Shown here one piece after another: positions 1 to 5,696 of a DNA stretch of 5,696 bases (position 1 is the first letter of the stretch; each line of letters opens with the position of its first letter). This stretch comes from Candidatus Delongbacteria bacterium (GTDB lineage Bacteria; Delongbacteria; UBA4055). The stretch lies in NCBI GenBank assembly GCA_016938535.1, contig JAFGUL010000178.1, forward strand, positions 1 to 5,696, read 5' to 3'. The position numbers were made by a program, and so were the translations under genes. The notes below the pieces were generated by a model. The model did no database searches, was not told the origin of the DNA, and saw only the letters and a program-made list of their open reading frames with translations.

Positions 1-461
1 GGGTCGCCTTCGATAGTTATGATCTTGACCATGGATTCGCTTTTTTCCGTCTTGACCCCCGTGTTCAGGATAAGGTAAATGTGTCTCATAAAGAGCAGAA
101 TGAAGATCATGCCTATAAATGAGAAGAATATTTTTCTGTGGACATAACCGAAAAGCAGTATCCGTTTCAGACCTTCAATAAAATGATTTTTCTTTTCACT
201 GCCTTCATGACGGCTCAGCATCTCGTAAATATGGTCGCTGTCGTCCTCCTCTTTTTCAGGTTCAGCGATCTTAACATTCAAAAAAGACGCGTATTTTTTC
301 ATGAACAGTTTGTAGTAGGATTCAGGTACAGCGCTTTGGTCATTCTCTTCGATCGCAGAAATATAATCCTCACGGATCTTAGTCTCCGCAGACACTTCTT
401 TTATGCTCAGGCCGAGCTCTGTCCGCTTCTGCTTTAAAATATTTCCCGTACCCTCTGTCAA
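1..461 (-). CDS. RodZ-like membrane-anchored helix-turn-helix protein (N-terminal part)
   Basis: The minus-strand frame is open from a TTG at 461 to the left edge, giving 153 codons; the C-terminus is outside the window. Residues 6-63 look like the HTH_25 domain of RodZ-type proteins: GNILKQKRTELGLSIKEVS, then TKIREDYISAIEEND, then a YYKLFMKKYASFL helix. A Glu/Asp-rich linker follows (66-91), then a basic stretch and one strongly hydrophobic segment at about 111-132, probably a single membrane helix with the HTH in the cytoplasm. In known RodZ the HTH binds MreB and a periplasmic domain follows the helix; that part cannot be seen here. TTG is chosen because AGGAGA lies 9 nt upstream, no ATG or GTG lies between it and the promoter, and the next ATG (codon 54) would remove the HTH. 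It is transcribed away from the export operon, so it could be a cell-shape protein or a local membrane-bound regulator. The family assignment is fairly firm, the role is not. Confidence 0.85.
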   Translation of the reverse strand, partial: MTEGTGNILKQKRTELGLSIKEVSAETKIREDYISAIEENDQSAVPESYYKLFMKKYASFLNVKIAEPEKEEDDSDHIYEMLSRHEGSEKKNHFIEGLKRILLFGYVHRKIFFSFIGMIFILLFMRHIYLILNTGVKTEKSESMVKIITIEGD

Positions 462-470
462 ACCTTCAGG

Positions 471-476
471 TCTCCT
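471..476 (-). promoter_or_regulatory. Shine-Dalgarno site that fixes the TTG start of the HTH gene
   Basis: Read on the minus strand this is AGGAGA, 9 nt before the TTG at 461-459. It is a near-perfect ribosome binding site, and it is the main reason for accepting a TTG start for the RodZ-like gene. Confidence 0.75.
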
Positions 477-494
477 AAAAAATAATAACTGCTT

Positions 495-523
495 AATATA
501 ATCAGAATAATGGCATTTGTCAA
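495..523 (-). promoter_or_regulatory. Sigma70-type promoter of the RodZ-like gene
   Basis: On the minus strand, TTGACA (523-518) is followed after exactly 17 nt by TATATT (500-495): 6 of 6 and 5 of 6 matches to the housekeeping consensus. Transcription would begin near 488, giving a leader of roughly 27 nt with the AGGAGA site before the TTG at 461. It is the best promoter match in the window. The start site is inferred. Confidence 0.75.
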
Positions 524-642
524 AGCGTTTAGGGTAAAGATGAGAGGAAATTATTGGAATATTTTCTTGGAACTAATAAAAACGAGGTTTGTATAAGATC
601 GGTGTTTTGCATTTTTATATGTGAAATATCAGGTATTAAAGC

Positions 643-671
643 TTGACAAAGATATGAAAAATTCATATTTT
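643..671 (+). promoter_or_regulatory. Promoter candidate of the polysaccharide operon
   Basis: TTGACA (643-648) is followed after 17 nt by TATTTT (666-671), a perfect -35 with a 4 of 6 -10. The same stretch also reads TATTTTTG at 666-673, which fits the Bacteroidota -7 box TAnnTTTG, with a TTG about 20 nt upstream. The promoter therefore fits either sigma type. I prefer the sigma70 reading because the divergent promoter and the Shine-Dalgarno sites point that way. Transcription would start near 678, some 37 nt before the GTG at 715. A 7-bp inverted repeat overlaps the spacer and the -10, so this promoter may be controlled by a DNA-binding protein. Confidence 0.65.
652..668. repeat. Perfect 7-bp inverted repeat over the operon promoter (possible operator)
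   Basis: ATATGAA (652-658), three A residues, then TTCATAT (662-668). The arms are perfect complements. The element fills most of the spacer of the + strand promoter and enters its -10, a classic position for a repressor site. AT-rich DNA yields such repeats by chance, and no second copy is visible nearby, so the operator role is inference. Confidence 0.45.
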
Positions 672-680
672 TGGCAGTTT

Positions 681-712
681 GTTAAAAATTAATTATTTAA
701 CTTAGGAGTTAA
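681..712 (+). promoter_or_regulatory. Operon leader: RBS with two competing short stems
   Basis: The ribosome binding site AGGAG is at 704-708, 6 nt before GTG at 715 and 9 nt before TTG at 718. Two short stems can form around it. GTTAAA (681-686) pairs with TTTAAC (696-701). TTAAC (697-701) pairs with GTTAA (708-712), which would place most of the AGGAG in a 6-nt loop. They share the 697-701 segment and cannot coexist. Both are short and AU-rich, so stability is doubtful. The RBS is well supported; the switch is only a possibility. Confidence 0.5.
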
Positions 713-714
713 TT

Positions 715-3453
715 GTGTTGAATAGGAATTTTTTGAGTTCTTTACTGTGCATACTTATGTTTATCTCTTTAAATCCGCTATCATCTCAGGATGGGGATTT
801 TATTCAGACCGAAATGTTCAGGATTCAGGAGGAGTTCCAAACAGGAAGTTCAGTCCAGGATTCTGAAACTGGAATGGAAAATTCAGACCTTCCTATTCCT
901 CAGGATGAACTAGTGAAAGAATTGATGAAACCCGGAAATGAAAATCTTCTTGAACAGATTAAACAGACAGGAAAGATCGAAGTATTAGAAGATATCGACA
1001 AGAGACTGAGTGAAAAACAGACTGAAGAACAAAAGCTTCAGGAAGAAATGGAAAAGCAAACCCGAGATGACAAGGAAAAAGAAGAAGAGGAACGAAAACT
1101 CCGTTCAGCCAGAGCGACACTCGACGGTTTACTTTTTGAGGACAACTATGCATATTATCAATCAATAAAGGATTTTTACGGCTACGACATTTTCCTTAGA
1201 GTTGCAACTAAAACGCAACAATCATCTATTTTGCCAAATGATGATTATGTGATAGGACCGGGAGATGAAATGGTGTTAACACTTTGGGGTGATACAGAAC
1301 TTCAAAGAAACTTAAAGGTAAGTGATGACGGGACAATTTACCTCAGAGAAGTAGGTGTGGTCAGTGTTCACGGATACAAGCTTTATGACCTTAGAGACAG
1401 GCTTAGAAAAATTTTATCGCAGAGATACAGCACAATAGATCCTTCAGAAGGCGAACCCACGACCCACTATGACCTATCTCTCAGAAAACTTAAACTTATT
1501 AATATTTCGGTTAATGGGGAAGTAGTAGTCCCCGGAAATTACAGTGTCAGTTCTCATTCTTCTGCGCTTGATGTTCTTAAATTAGCAAAGGGTATAACTG
1601 CTAGAGGTACTATGAGAGAGATATTTCTTCTGAGGAACGGTAATATTCATTCCAAAATAGATTTCTACGACTATCTTTTAAGCGGCAACACTTTGATAAG
1701 CGAGAATCTGAAAGACGGTGATAACATTTTTGTAGGACCCAGATTAAGTACAGTGGAGATGAGAGGTGAGGTATTAAAACCTTTGAAATATGAGTTAAAA
1801 AGTGGCGAAACTTTAAAGGATCTTATCAAATTTTCCGGTGGATTATTGCCTACGGCTGCAATTGACAGAATCAGTATTGAGAGAATACTTCCTTTTGAAC
1901 AAAGGAAGGGACCGGTAGTTACAACAAAAATATTCGACTGGAAATATACAGAACTAGTCAACGGGGTACTCCAGATAATCCCGATCAAACTTTTCACACA
2001 TGACATTGTAACAGTCTTCCAAACACCAAAGCTGCTAACGGATTTTGTTTCACTCGGCGGTGCTGTTTATAGAAAAGGCAGATATTCTTTCGAAAATGAA
2101 ATGACAATTGGTAATCTTTTGACAAAAGCAGGCGGACTTTTATCTGACGCTTACACTGAGAAAGTGGAGCTGATACGGACAAATCCCAATTCGCGCACCG
2201 AATATAAAATTTTAAATCTAAAAAACGGAGATATGAATTTTATTCTTAACCCTAAGGACAGTATTTTTATACATTCAGAATGGGGATTGAAAAGCAGAAA
2301 AGTAGTTGTATTGTCAGGATACATTGAAAAACCGGGTTTTTATTTCCTCCATGACAGCATGAAAGTTTCTGACCTTATCTTTACAAAGGGAGGTCTTGAA
2401 GATGAGAAACACAGGAACATGACTTATATGAAAAGAGCAGATCTTGTCAGATACAACCCAGACGGACTAACAACAAGTATCATACCGATCAATCTTGAGA
2501 AAGTAATGTCAGGAGATAAAACGGAGGACATTTTACTTGAAGACAGGGATTATCTAAGGATTTATGGTATCGGTGTTGTTTTTACCGAGCCTTCTGTGAA
2601 AATTACCGGTTATGTCAGGTATGAAGGTACATACCCGATGAGCGAGAAAATGACTGTTGAAGATCTCGTTATGAAGGCTCATGGATTTAGAGAAGGTGCG
2701 TTGAAGTATAAAGCTGTTGTTTTCAGATTGATTAAAGAACGGGATGAAACTGATTCTCTCTCTCAGATAATCGAAGTAGATATAGACAGCGATTTTATGG
2801 ACAAAGGTACAGTATCACTAAGGAATTTTTTCCTTAAAGATAAAGATCATGTAGTTATAAGAAAACATCCTGATTTTGAACATATAAGAACAGTGACTAT
2901 CTCTGGAGAAGTAAAATTTCCGGGTGTTTACAATCTTACACACAGACACGAGACTTTCAAAGAGATAATTGACAGAGCAGGAGGATTGACTTCAGAAGCT
3001 TTTCTTGAAGGGACAGTGCTGCAGAGAGATTCCATAAAATTCCAGTCTGATTTTAGAAAAGCGATTACTTCGAAGAGAGCAGGTATAGTCATGAAGCATA
3101 AAGATGATATTCATATTCCAAAGCGTCCCGGTAAAGTTGAAGTGAAAGGATTTGTCTATTCACCCGGCACATTTACATATAGAGAGGATTGGACACTTGC
3201 GGATTATGTAGAAGCAGCAGGCGGTCCGGTTAAAGATCTTGAATATATGCTTGGAGAAACAATTGTATATTACCCGGGAGGTAATGCAAAACTGGACGGA
3301 TGGTGGATGGCTCCTGATGTTGCCGAAGGATCAACAATAGTCGTTGAAAAGGTCAAAAGGCCTGAAGACAGTCAATGGAGAGCAGAAATCAGGCAGTGGT
3401 TAGGTATTGTAACATCAACAATAACTATTTTAGTATTGATAAGCAGGATGTAG
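715..3453 (+). CDS. Multi-SLBB polysaccharide export protein (Wza-like, outer membrane)
   Basis: This 912-residue protein is probably the envelope exit channel for a capsule or EPS. Residues 1-25 form a signal peptide: a short basic start, a hydrophobic core from about 6 to 21, and likely cleavage near LSSQ. There is no lipobox cysteine, unlike the lipoprotein Wza. Residues 95-135 are rich in Glu, Lys and Gln and look like a coiled coil. A Poly_export-type domain spans about 172-240 (DDYVIGPGDEMVLTLWGD, DGTIYLREVG). Seven SLBB-like units follow at about 262, 346, 442, 529, 627, 726 and 806; most show the G-x-V-x-x-P-G-x-Y turn and a later AGG or similar. A hydrophobic helix ends the protein (893-911). 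Classic Wza is under 400 residues with two SLBB units, so this is an enlarged form. The start is GTG at 715 or TTG at 718; the first ATG (codon 15) would destroy the signal peptide. It is the first gene of the operon. Family assignment is firm; channel architecture is inferred. Confidence 0.93.
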   Translation: MLNRNFLSSLLCILMFISLNPLSSQDGDFIQTEMFRIQEEFQTGSSVQDSETGMENSDLPIPQDELVKELMKPGNENLLEQIKQTGKIEVLEDIDKRLSEKQTEEQKLQEEMEKQTRDDKEKEEEERKLRSARATLDGLLFEDNYAYYQSIKDFYGYDIFLRVATKTQQSSILPNDDYVIGPGDEMVLTLWGDTELQRNLKVSDDGTIYLREVGVVSVHGYKLYDLRDRLRKILSQRYSTIDPSEGEPTTHYDLSLRKLKLINISVNGEVVVPGNYSVSSHSSALDVLKLAKGITARGTMREIFLLRNGNIHSKIDFYDYLLSGNTLISENLKDGDNIFVGPRLSTVEMRGEVLKPLKYELKSGETLKDLIKFSGGLLPTAAIDRISIERILPFEQRKGPVVTTKIFDWKYTELVNGVLQIIPIKLFTHDIVTVFQTPKLLTDFVSLGGAVYRKGRYSFENEMTIGNLLTKAGGLLSDAYTEKVELIRTNPNSRTEYKILNLKNGDMNFILNPKDSIFIHSEWGLKSRKVVVLSGYIEKPGFYFLHDSMKVSDLIFTKGGLEDEKHRNMTYMKRADLVRYNPDGLTTSIIPINLEKVMSGDKTEDILLEDRDYLRIYGIGVVFTEPSVKITGYVRYEGTYPMSEKMTVEDLVMKAHGFREGALKYKAVVFRLIKERDETDSLSQIIEVDIDSDFMDKGTVSLRNFFLKDKDHVVIRKHPDFEHIRTVTISGEVKFPGVYNLTHRHETFKEIIDRAGGLTSEAFLEGTVLQRDSIKFQSDFRKAITSKRAGIVMKHKDDIHIPKRPGKVEVKGFVYSPGTFTYREDWTLADYVEAAGGPVKDLEYMLGETIVYYPGGNAKLDGWWMAPDVAEGSTIVVEKVKRPEDSQWRAEIRQWLGIVTSTITILVLISRM

Positions 3454-3455
3454 GT

Positions 3456-3460
3456 TAAGG
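3456..3460 (+). promoter_or_regulatory. Ribosome binding site that decides the TTG start of the epimerase
   Basis: TAAGG ends 7 nt before the TTG at 3468. The TAA within it (3456-3458) is an in-frame stop for the epimerase reading frame, so the start must lie after it. The only usual start codon between this stop and the Rossmann motif is TTG at 3468. Confidence 0.7.
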
Positions 3461-3467
3461 TTTAATT

Positions 3468-4541
3468 TTGAAAATTCTGATCACAGGAACTGCCGGATTT
3501 ATCGGCTATCACTTAGCTGAAAGGCTTATCAGTGAGGGTTACGATGTAACCGGGCTCGACAATATCAACAACTATTATGATATCAATGTGAAGTACGGCA
3601 GGCTGGAAAGAACAGGCATCTCTGCACCTGATATCGAGTACGGCAAAAGTGTTCAGAGCTCTATACATAATAACTACAAGTTCGTAAAATTGAACCTTGA
3701 AGACAAAGAGAATATAAATAGACTTTTTGGATCCGAGAAGTTCGATGCCGTCTGCAATCTTGCGGCTCAGGCAGGTGTTCGGTACAGTCTGACAAATCCT
3801 GAGGCGTATATAGATTCGAACATAGTGGGATTTATGAACATTCTTGAAGCGTGCAGACATAATGATATTAAGAATCTTGTTTATGCGAGCAGCTCAAGCG
3901 TTTACGGCATGAATGAAGAGTATCCATTTTCTATCCATCATAATGTTGATCATCCTGTCAGTCTTTATGCAGCTTCAAAAAAGTCCAACGAGCTTATGGC
4001 GCACTGCTACAGTCATCTTTACGGAATTCCCACAACAGGGCTCAGATTCTTCACTGTTTACGGCCCGTGGGGAAGACCTGATATGGCGCTGTTCCTTTTC
4101 ACAAAAGCAATAATAGAAGGGAGACCGATAGATGTTTTCAACAACGGGCAGATGCGGAGAGATTTCACTTTCATTGATGATATCGTCGAAGGTATAGTAA
4201 GGGTGATAAACAAACCTGCCGAACCGAACAGCGAATGGAGCGGGAAAAACCCCGACCCGGGAACATCATCTTCCCCTTACAGAGTTTATAATATAGGGAG
4301 CAACAGGCCGGTTCTGCTTATGGATTTTATAAGTACGATAGAAAAAACTCTCGGTATCGGGTCGAAAAAGAATTTTCTTCCTCTGCAGCCCGGAGATGTG
4401 CCTGCGAGCCATGCCGATGTGACAGATCTGATGACGGATCTCGGATACAGCCCGAAAACTACTGTCGAAGAAGGGATAAAGAAATTTCTCGAATGGTATA
4501 TTGATTTTTATAACATAAACATAAAATTAAGAGACATCTAA
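3468..4541 (+). CDS. NAD-dependent nucleotide sugar C4-epimerase, UDP-glucuronate 4-epimerase (CapI/LpsL) type
   Basis: A 357-residue extended short-chain dehydrogenase/reductase, close to the usual family length. GTAGFIG at 7-13 is the dinucleotide-binding loop, and Asp31 at the end of the second strand favours [14 protein letters not shown] (97-107), SSSSVYG (141-147) and YAASK (Tyr167, Lys171) make up the catalytic region. [15 protein letters not shown] (193-207) and [11 protein letters not shown] (230-240) are typical of enzymes that interconvert UDP-glucuronate and UDP-galacturonate, which act in the cytoplasm. The start is TTG: an in-frame stop lies 12 nt upstream and the next ATG (codon 123) would remove the cofactor site. 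It lies 14 nt after the exporter and 1 nt before the dehydrogenase, so it is co-transcribed with both. The neighbouring dehydrogenase resembles UDP-HexNAc enzymes, so UDP-GlcNAcA/UDP-GalNAcA is an alternative substrate pair. The class is certain; the exact substrate is not. Confidence 0.93.
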   Translation: MKILITGTAGFIGYHLAERLISEGYDVTGLDNINNYYDINVKYGRLERTGISAPDIEYGKSVQSSIHNNYKFVKLNLEDKENINRLFGSEKFDAVCNLAAQAGVRYSLTNPEAYIDSNIVGFMNILEACRHNDIKNLVYASSSSVYGMNEEYPFSIHHNVDHPVSLYAASKKSNELMAHCYSHLYGIPTTGLRFFTVYGPWGRPDMALFLFTKAIIEGRPIDVFNNGQMRRDFTFIDDIVEGIVRVINKPAEPNSEWSGKNPDPGTSSSPYRVYNIGSNRPVLLMDFISTIEKTLGIGSKKNFLPLQPGDVPASHADVTDLMTDLGYSPKTTVEEGIKKFLEWYIDFYNINIKLRDI

Positions 4542-4542
4542 A

Positions 4543-5696
4543 ATGAAAAAACAAAAAATCGCCGTTATAGGACTCGGTTATGTGGGTCTTCCTCTTGCGG
4601 TCGAATTCGGTAAAGTTAATGAAACTGTCGGTTTCGATATCAATGCAAAGAGAATTGATGAACTGAACAAGGGTATAGACAGAACTCTCGAAGTTGAAAC
4701 CAAGGATCTTAAGTCAGCAAAGCACTTGAAATGCACATGCAGTCTCGAAGATATAAAAAAATGCAATTTCTACATAATTGCGGTCCCGACCCCTGTTGAT
4801 AAGTACAAAAACCCCGATCTGACCCCGCTATACAAAGCTTCTGAAACAGTCGCGAAAGTTATCAAAAAAGGCGATATCGTGGTTTATGAATCAACAGTTT
4901 ATCCCGGAGCTACGGAAGAAGACTGTATCCCGATCATTGAAAAGATATCGGGTTTAAAGTTCAACAAGGACTTCTTCTGCGGATTCTCGCCCGAAAGGAT
5001 AAATCCCGGTGACAAGGTAAATACGCTTACGACCATCAAAAAGATCACAAGCGGTTCTACACCTGAATCTGCTGAAATAATAGACAATACCTACAAAAAG
5101 ATCATCAAAGCAGGTACTCACAAAGCTTCATCTATCAGAGTCGCCGAGGCTGCTAAAGTGATCGAGAACTCTCAGAGAGATATCAACATAGCGTTCGTGA
5201 ACGAGCTTGCGGTACTTTTCGAAAAGATGGGTATTGACACGATAGATGTGCTCGAAGCCGCAGGAACGAAGTGGAATTTTCTTCCATTCAGGCCGGGACT
5301 TGTAGGCGGACACTGTATCGGAGTCGATCCGTACTATCTGACGCATAAGGCCGAGGAAATAGGTTATCATCCCGAAGTAATTCTTTCAGGAAGAAGGATA
5401 AACGACAATATGGGAATGTTCGTAGCCAACAAAGTCGTCAAACTCATGATAGACAAAGGCCAGACTATAAAAGATTCAAAAGTTCTCGTGCTTGGAATAA
5501 CCTTTAAGGAAAACTGTCCCGACATAAGAAATTCGAGAGTGATAGACATTATTGATGAGCTGAAGGAGTTCGGCTGTAAAGTGGATGTTTACGATCCGTG
5601 GGCAGACAAAGAAGAGGTAAAAGAAGAGTACGGAGTAAGTTTGAACAGCAAACCGAAAAAAGAGTACAACGCGGTTATATGTGCAGTGGCGCATGA
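4543..5696 (+). CDS. tviB: Nucleotide sugar 6-dehydrogenase, TviB/WbpO type (C-terminus cut off)
   Basis: The frame is open from ATG at 4543 to the right edge, giving 384 codons plus two bases; the family runs to about 425 residues, so only a short tail is missing. It belongs to the UDP-glucose/UDP-HexNAc dehydrogenase family, which oxidises the C6 hydroxyl of a UDP-sugar to a carboxylate using two NAD in the cytoplasm. GLGYVGLP (10-17) and Asp32 form the NAD site; VPTPVD is at 81-86. [15 protein letters not shown] (116-130) and [11 protein letters not shown] (148-158) resemble TviB and WbpO, which act on UDP-GlcNAc or UDP-GalNAc, more than UDP-glucose dehydrogenases. AEAAKVIEN (201-209) carries the conserved Lys205 and Asn209. 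[15 protein letters not shown] (252-266) carries the nucleophile Cys258. The C-terminal UDP-binding domain starts near 310. All key residues are present. The ATG is 1 nt after the epimerase stop, with a weak AAGAG site 9 nt upstream. Family is firm; substrate is inferred. Confidence 0.93.
   Translation, partial: MKKQKIAVIGLGYVGLPLAVEFGKVNETVGFDINAKRIDELNKGIDRTLEVETKDLKSAKHLKCTCSLEDIKKCNFYIIAVPTPVDKYKNPDLTPLYKASETVAKVIKKGDIVVYESTVYPGATEEDCIPIIEKISGLKFNKDFFCGFSPERINPGDKVNTLTTIKKITSGSTPESAEIIDNTYKKIIKAGTHKASSIRVAEAAKVIENSQRDINIAFVNELAVLFEKMGIDTIDVLEAAGTKWNFLPFRPGLVGGHCIGVDPYYLTHKAEEIGYHPEVILSGRRINDNMGMFVANKVVKLMIDKGQTIKDSKVLVLGITFKENCPDIRNSRVIDIIDELKEFGCKVDVYDPWADKEEVKEEYGVSLNSKPKKEYNAVICAVAH

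Noticed and set aside
138..437. A 99-codon open frame on the + strand
   Set aside because: It is antisense to the RodZ-like gene, which has a recognisable HTH, a promoter and an RBS; this frame has no family resemblance or RBS.
551..579. TTATT...AATAA inverted repeat and TTGGAA direct repeat upstream of the operon
   Set aside because: The arms are 5-6 nt in AT-rich DNA, with no alignment to a promoter; expected by chance.
567..597. Second + strand promoter candidate, TTGGAA followed by TATAAG
   Set aside because: The spacer is 19 nt and both boxes are imperfect; the TTGACA/TATTTT pair at 643-671 is better placed. It could still be a weak upstream promoter.
3454..3467. Possible terminator or promoter between exporter and epimerase
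   Set aside because: The gap is 14 nt and holds only an RBS; there is no hairpin or T-run.
3513..3860. A 115-codon minus-strand open frame within the epimerase
   Set aside because: The + strand frame encodes a complete, motif-rich enzyme; the antisense frame has no RBS and no recognisable domain.
5476..5694. Minus-strand open frames under the dehydrogenase, including this 72-codon one
   Set aside because: They are shadows of the dehydrogenase frame, which retains all catalytic motifs on the + strand.
5691..5696. TGA at the very right edge as a possible stop of the dehydrogenase
   Set aside because: It is out of frame: the last full codon is CAT at 5692-5694, so the gene continues beyond the window.

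Overview
The window holds the head of a capsule or exopolysaccharide (EPS) operon on the + strand, with a divergently transcribed membrane-anchored helix-turn-helix gene at its left edge. It looks like DNA from a Gram-negative bacterium: the main gene encodes an SLBB-domain outer-membrane polysaccharide export protein. The organism cannot be named from the sequence. Oversized multi-SLBB exporters and RodZ-like HTH proteins fit the FCB group (Bacteroidota, Ignavibacteria, Chlorobi and relatives) or a nearby candidate phylum. Clear Shine-Dalgarno sites and a TTGACA-17-TATATT promoter argue against a typical Bacteroidota genome. Three of the four genes start with non-ATG codons.

Layout: (i) 1-461, minus strand: N-terminal 153 codons of a RodZ-like protein with a cytoplasmic HTH_25-type domain and one membrane helix; its C-terminus lies outside the window. 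(ii) 462-714: a 253-nt divergent intergenic region with a strong promoter candidate for each strand, a 7-bp inverted repeat covering the + strand spacer and -10, and a leader with two mutually exclusive short stems around the ribosome binding site. (iii) 715-3453: a 912-residue export protein with a signal peptide, a Lys/Glu-rich coiled-coil-like stretch, one Poly_export domain, seven SLBB-like repeats and a C-terminal hydrophobic helix. (iv) 3468-4541: an NAD-dependent SDR epimerase of the UDP-glucuronate 4-epimerase (CapI/LpsL) type. (v) 4543 to the right edge: a nucleotide sugar 6-dehydrogenase of the TviB/WbpO type, cut off shortly before its C-terminus.

Genes iii-v are in the same direction with gaps of 14 nt and 1 nt, so they very likely form one transcript. 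Together they would make and export a uronic-acid-containing polysaccharide: the dehydrogenase oxidises C6 of a UDP-hexose or UDP-HexNAc, the epimerase interconverts gluco and galacto forms at C4, and the SLBB protein provides the envelope exit channel. Glycosyltransferases, flippase, polymerase and a Wzc-like co-polymerase are not in the window and would be expected to the right. I see no RNA genes, mobile elements, CRISPR arrays or convincing terminators. The most unusual items are the seven-SLBB exporter, the architecture of the divergent regulatory region, and the pairing of a CapI-type epimerase with a TviB/WbpO-type dehydrogenase. The rest is an ordinary polysaccharide locus.
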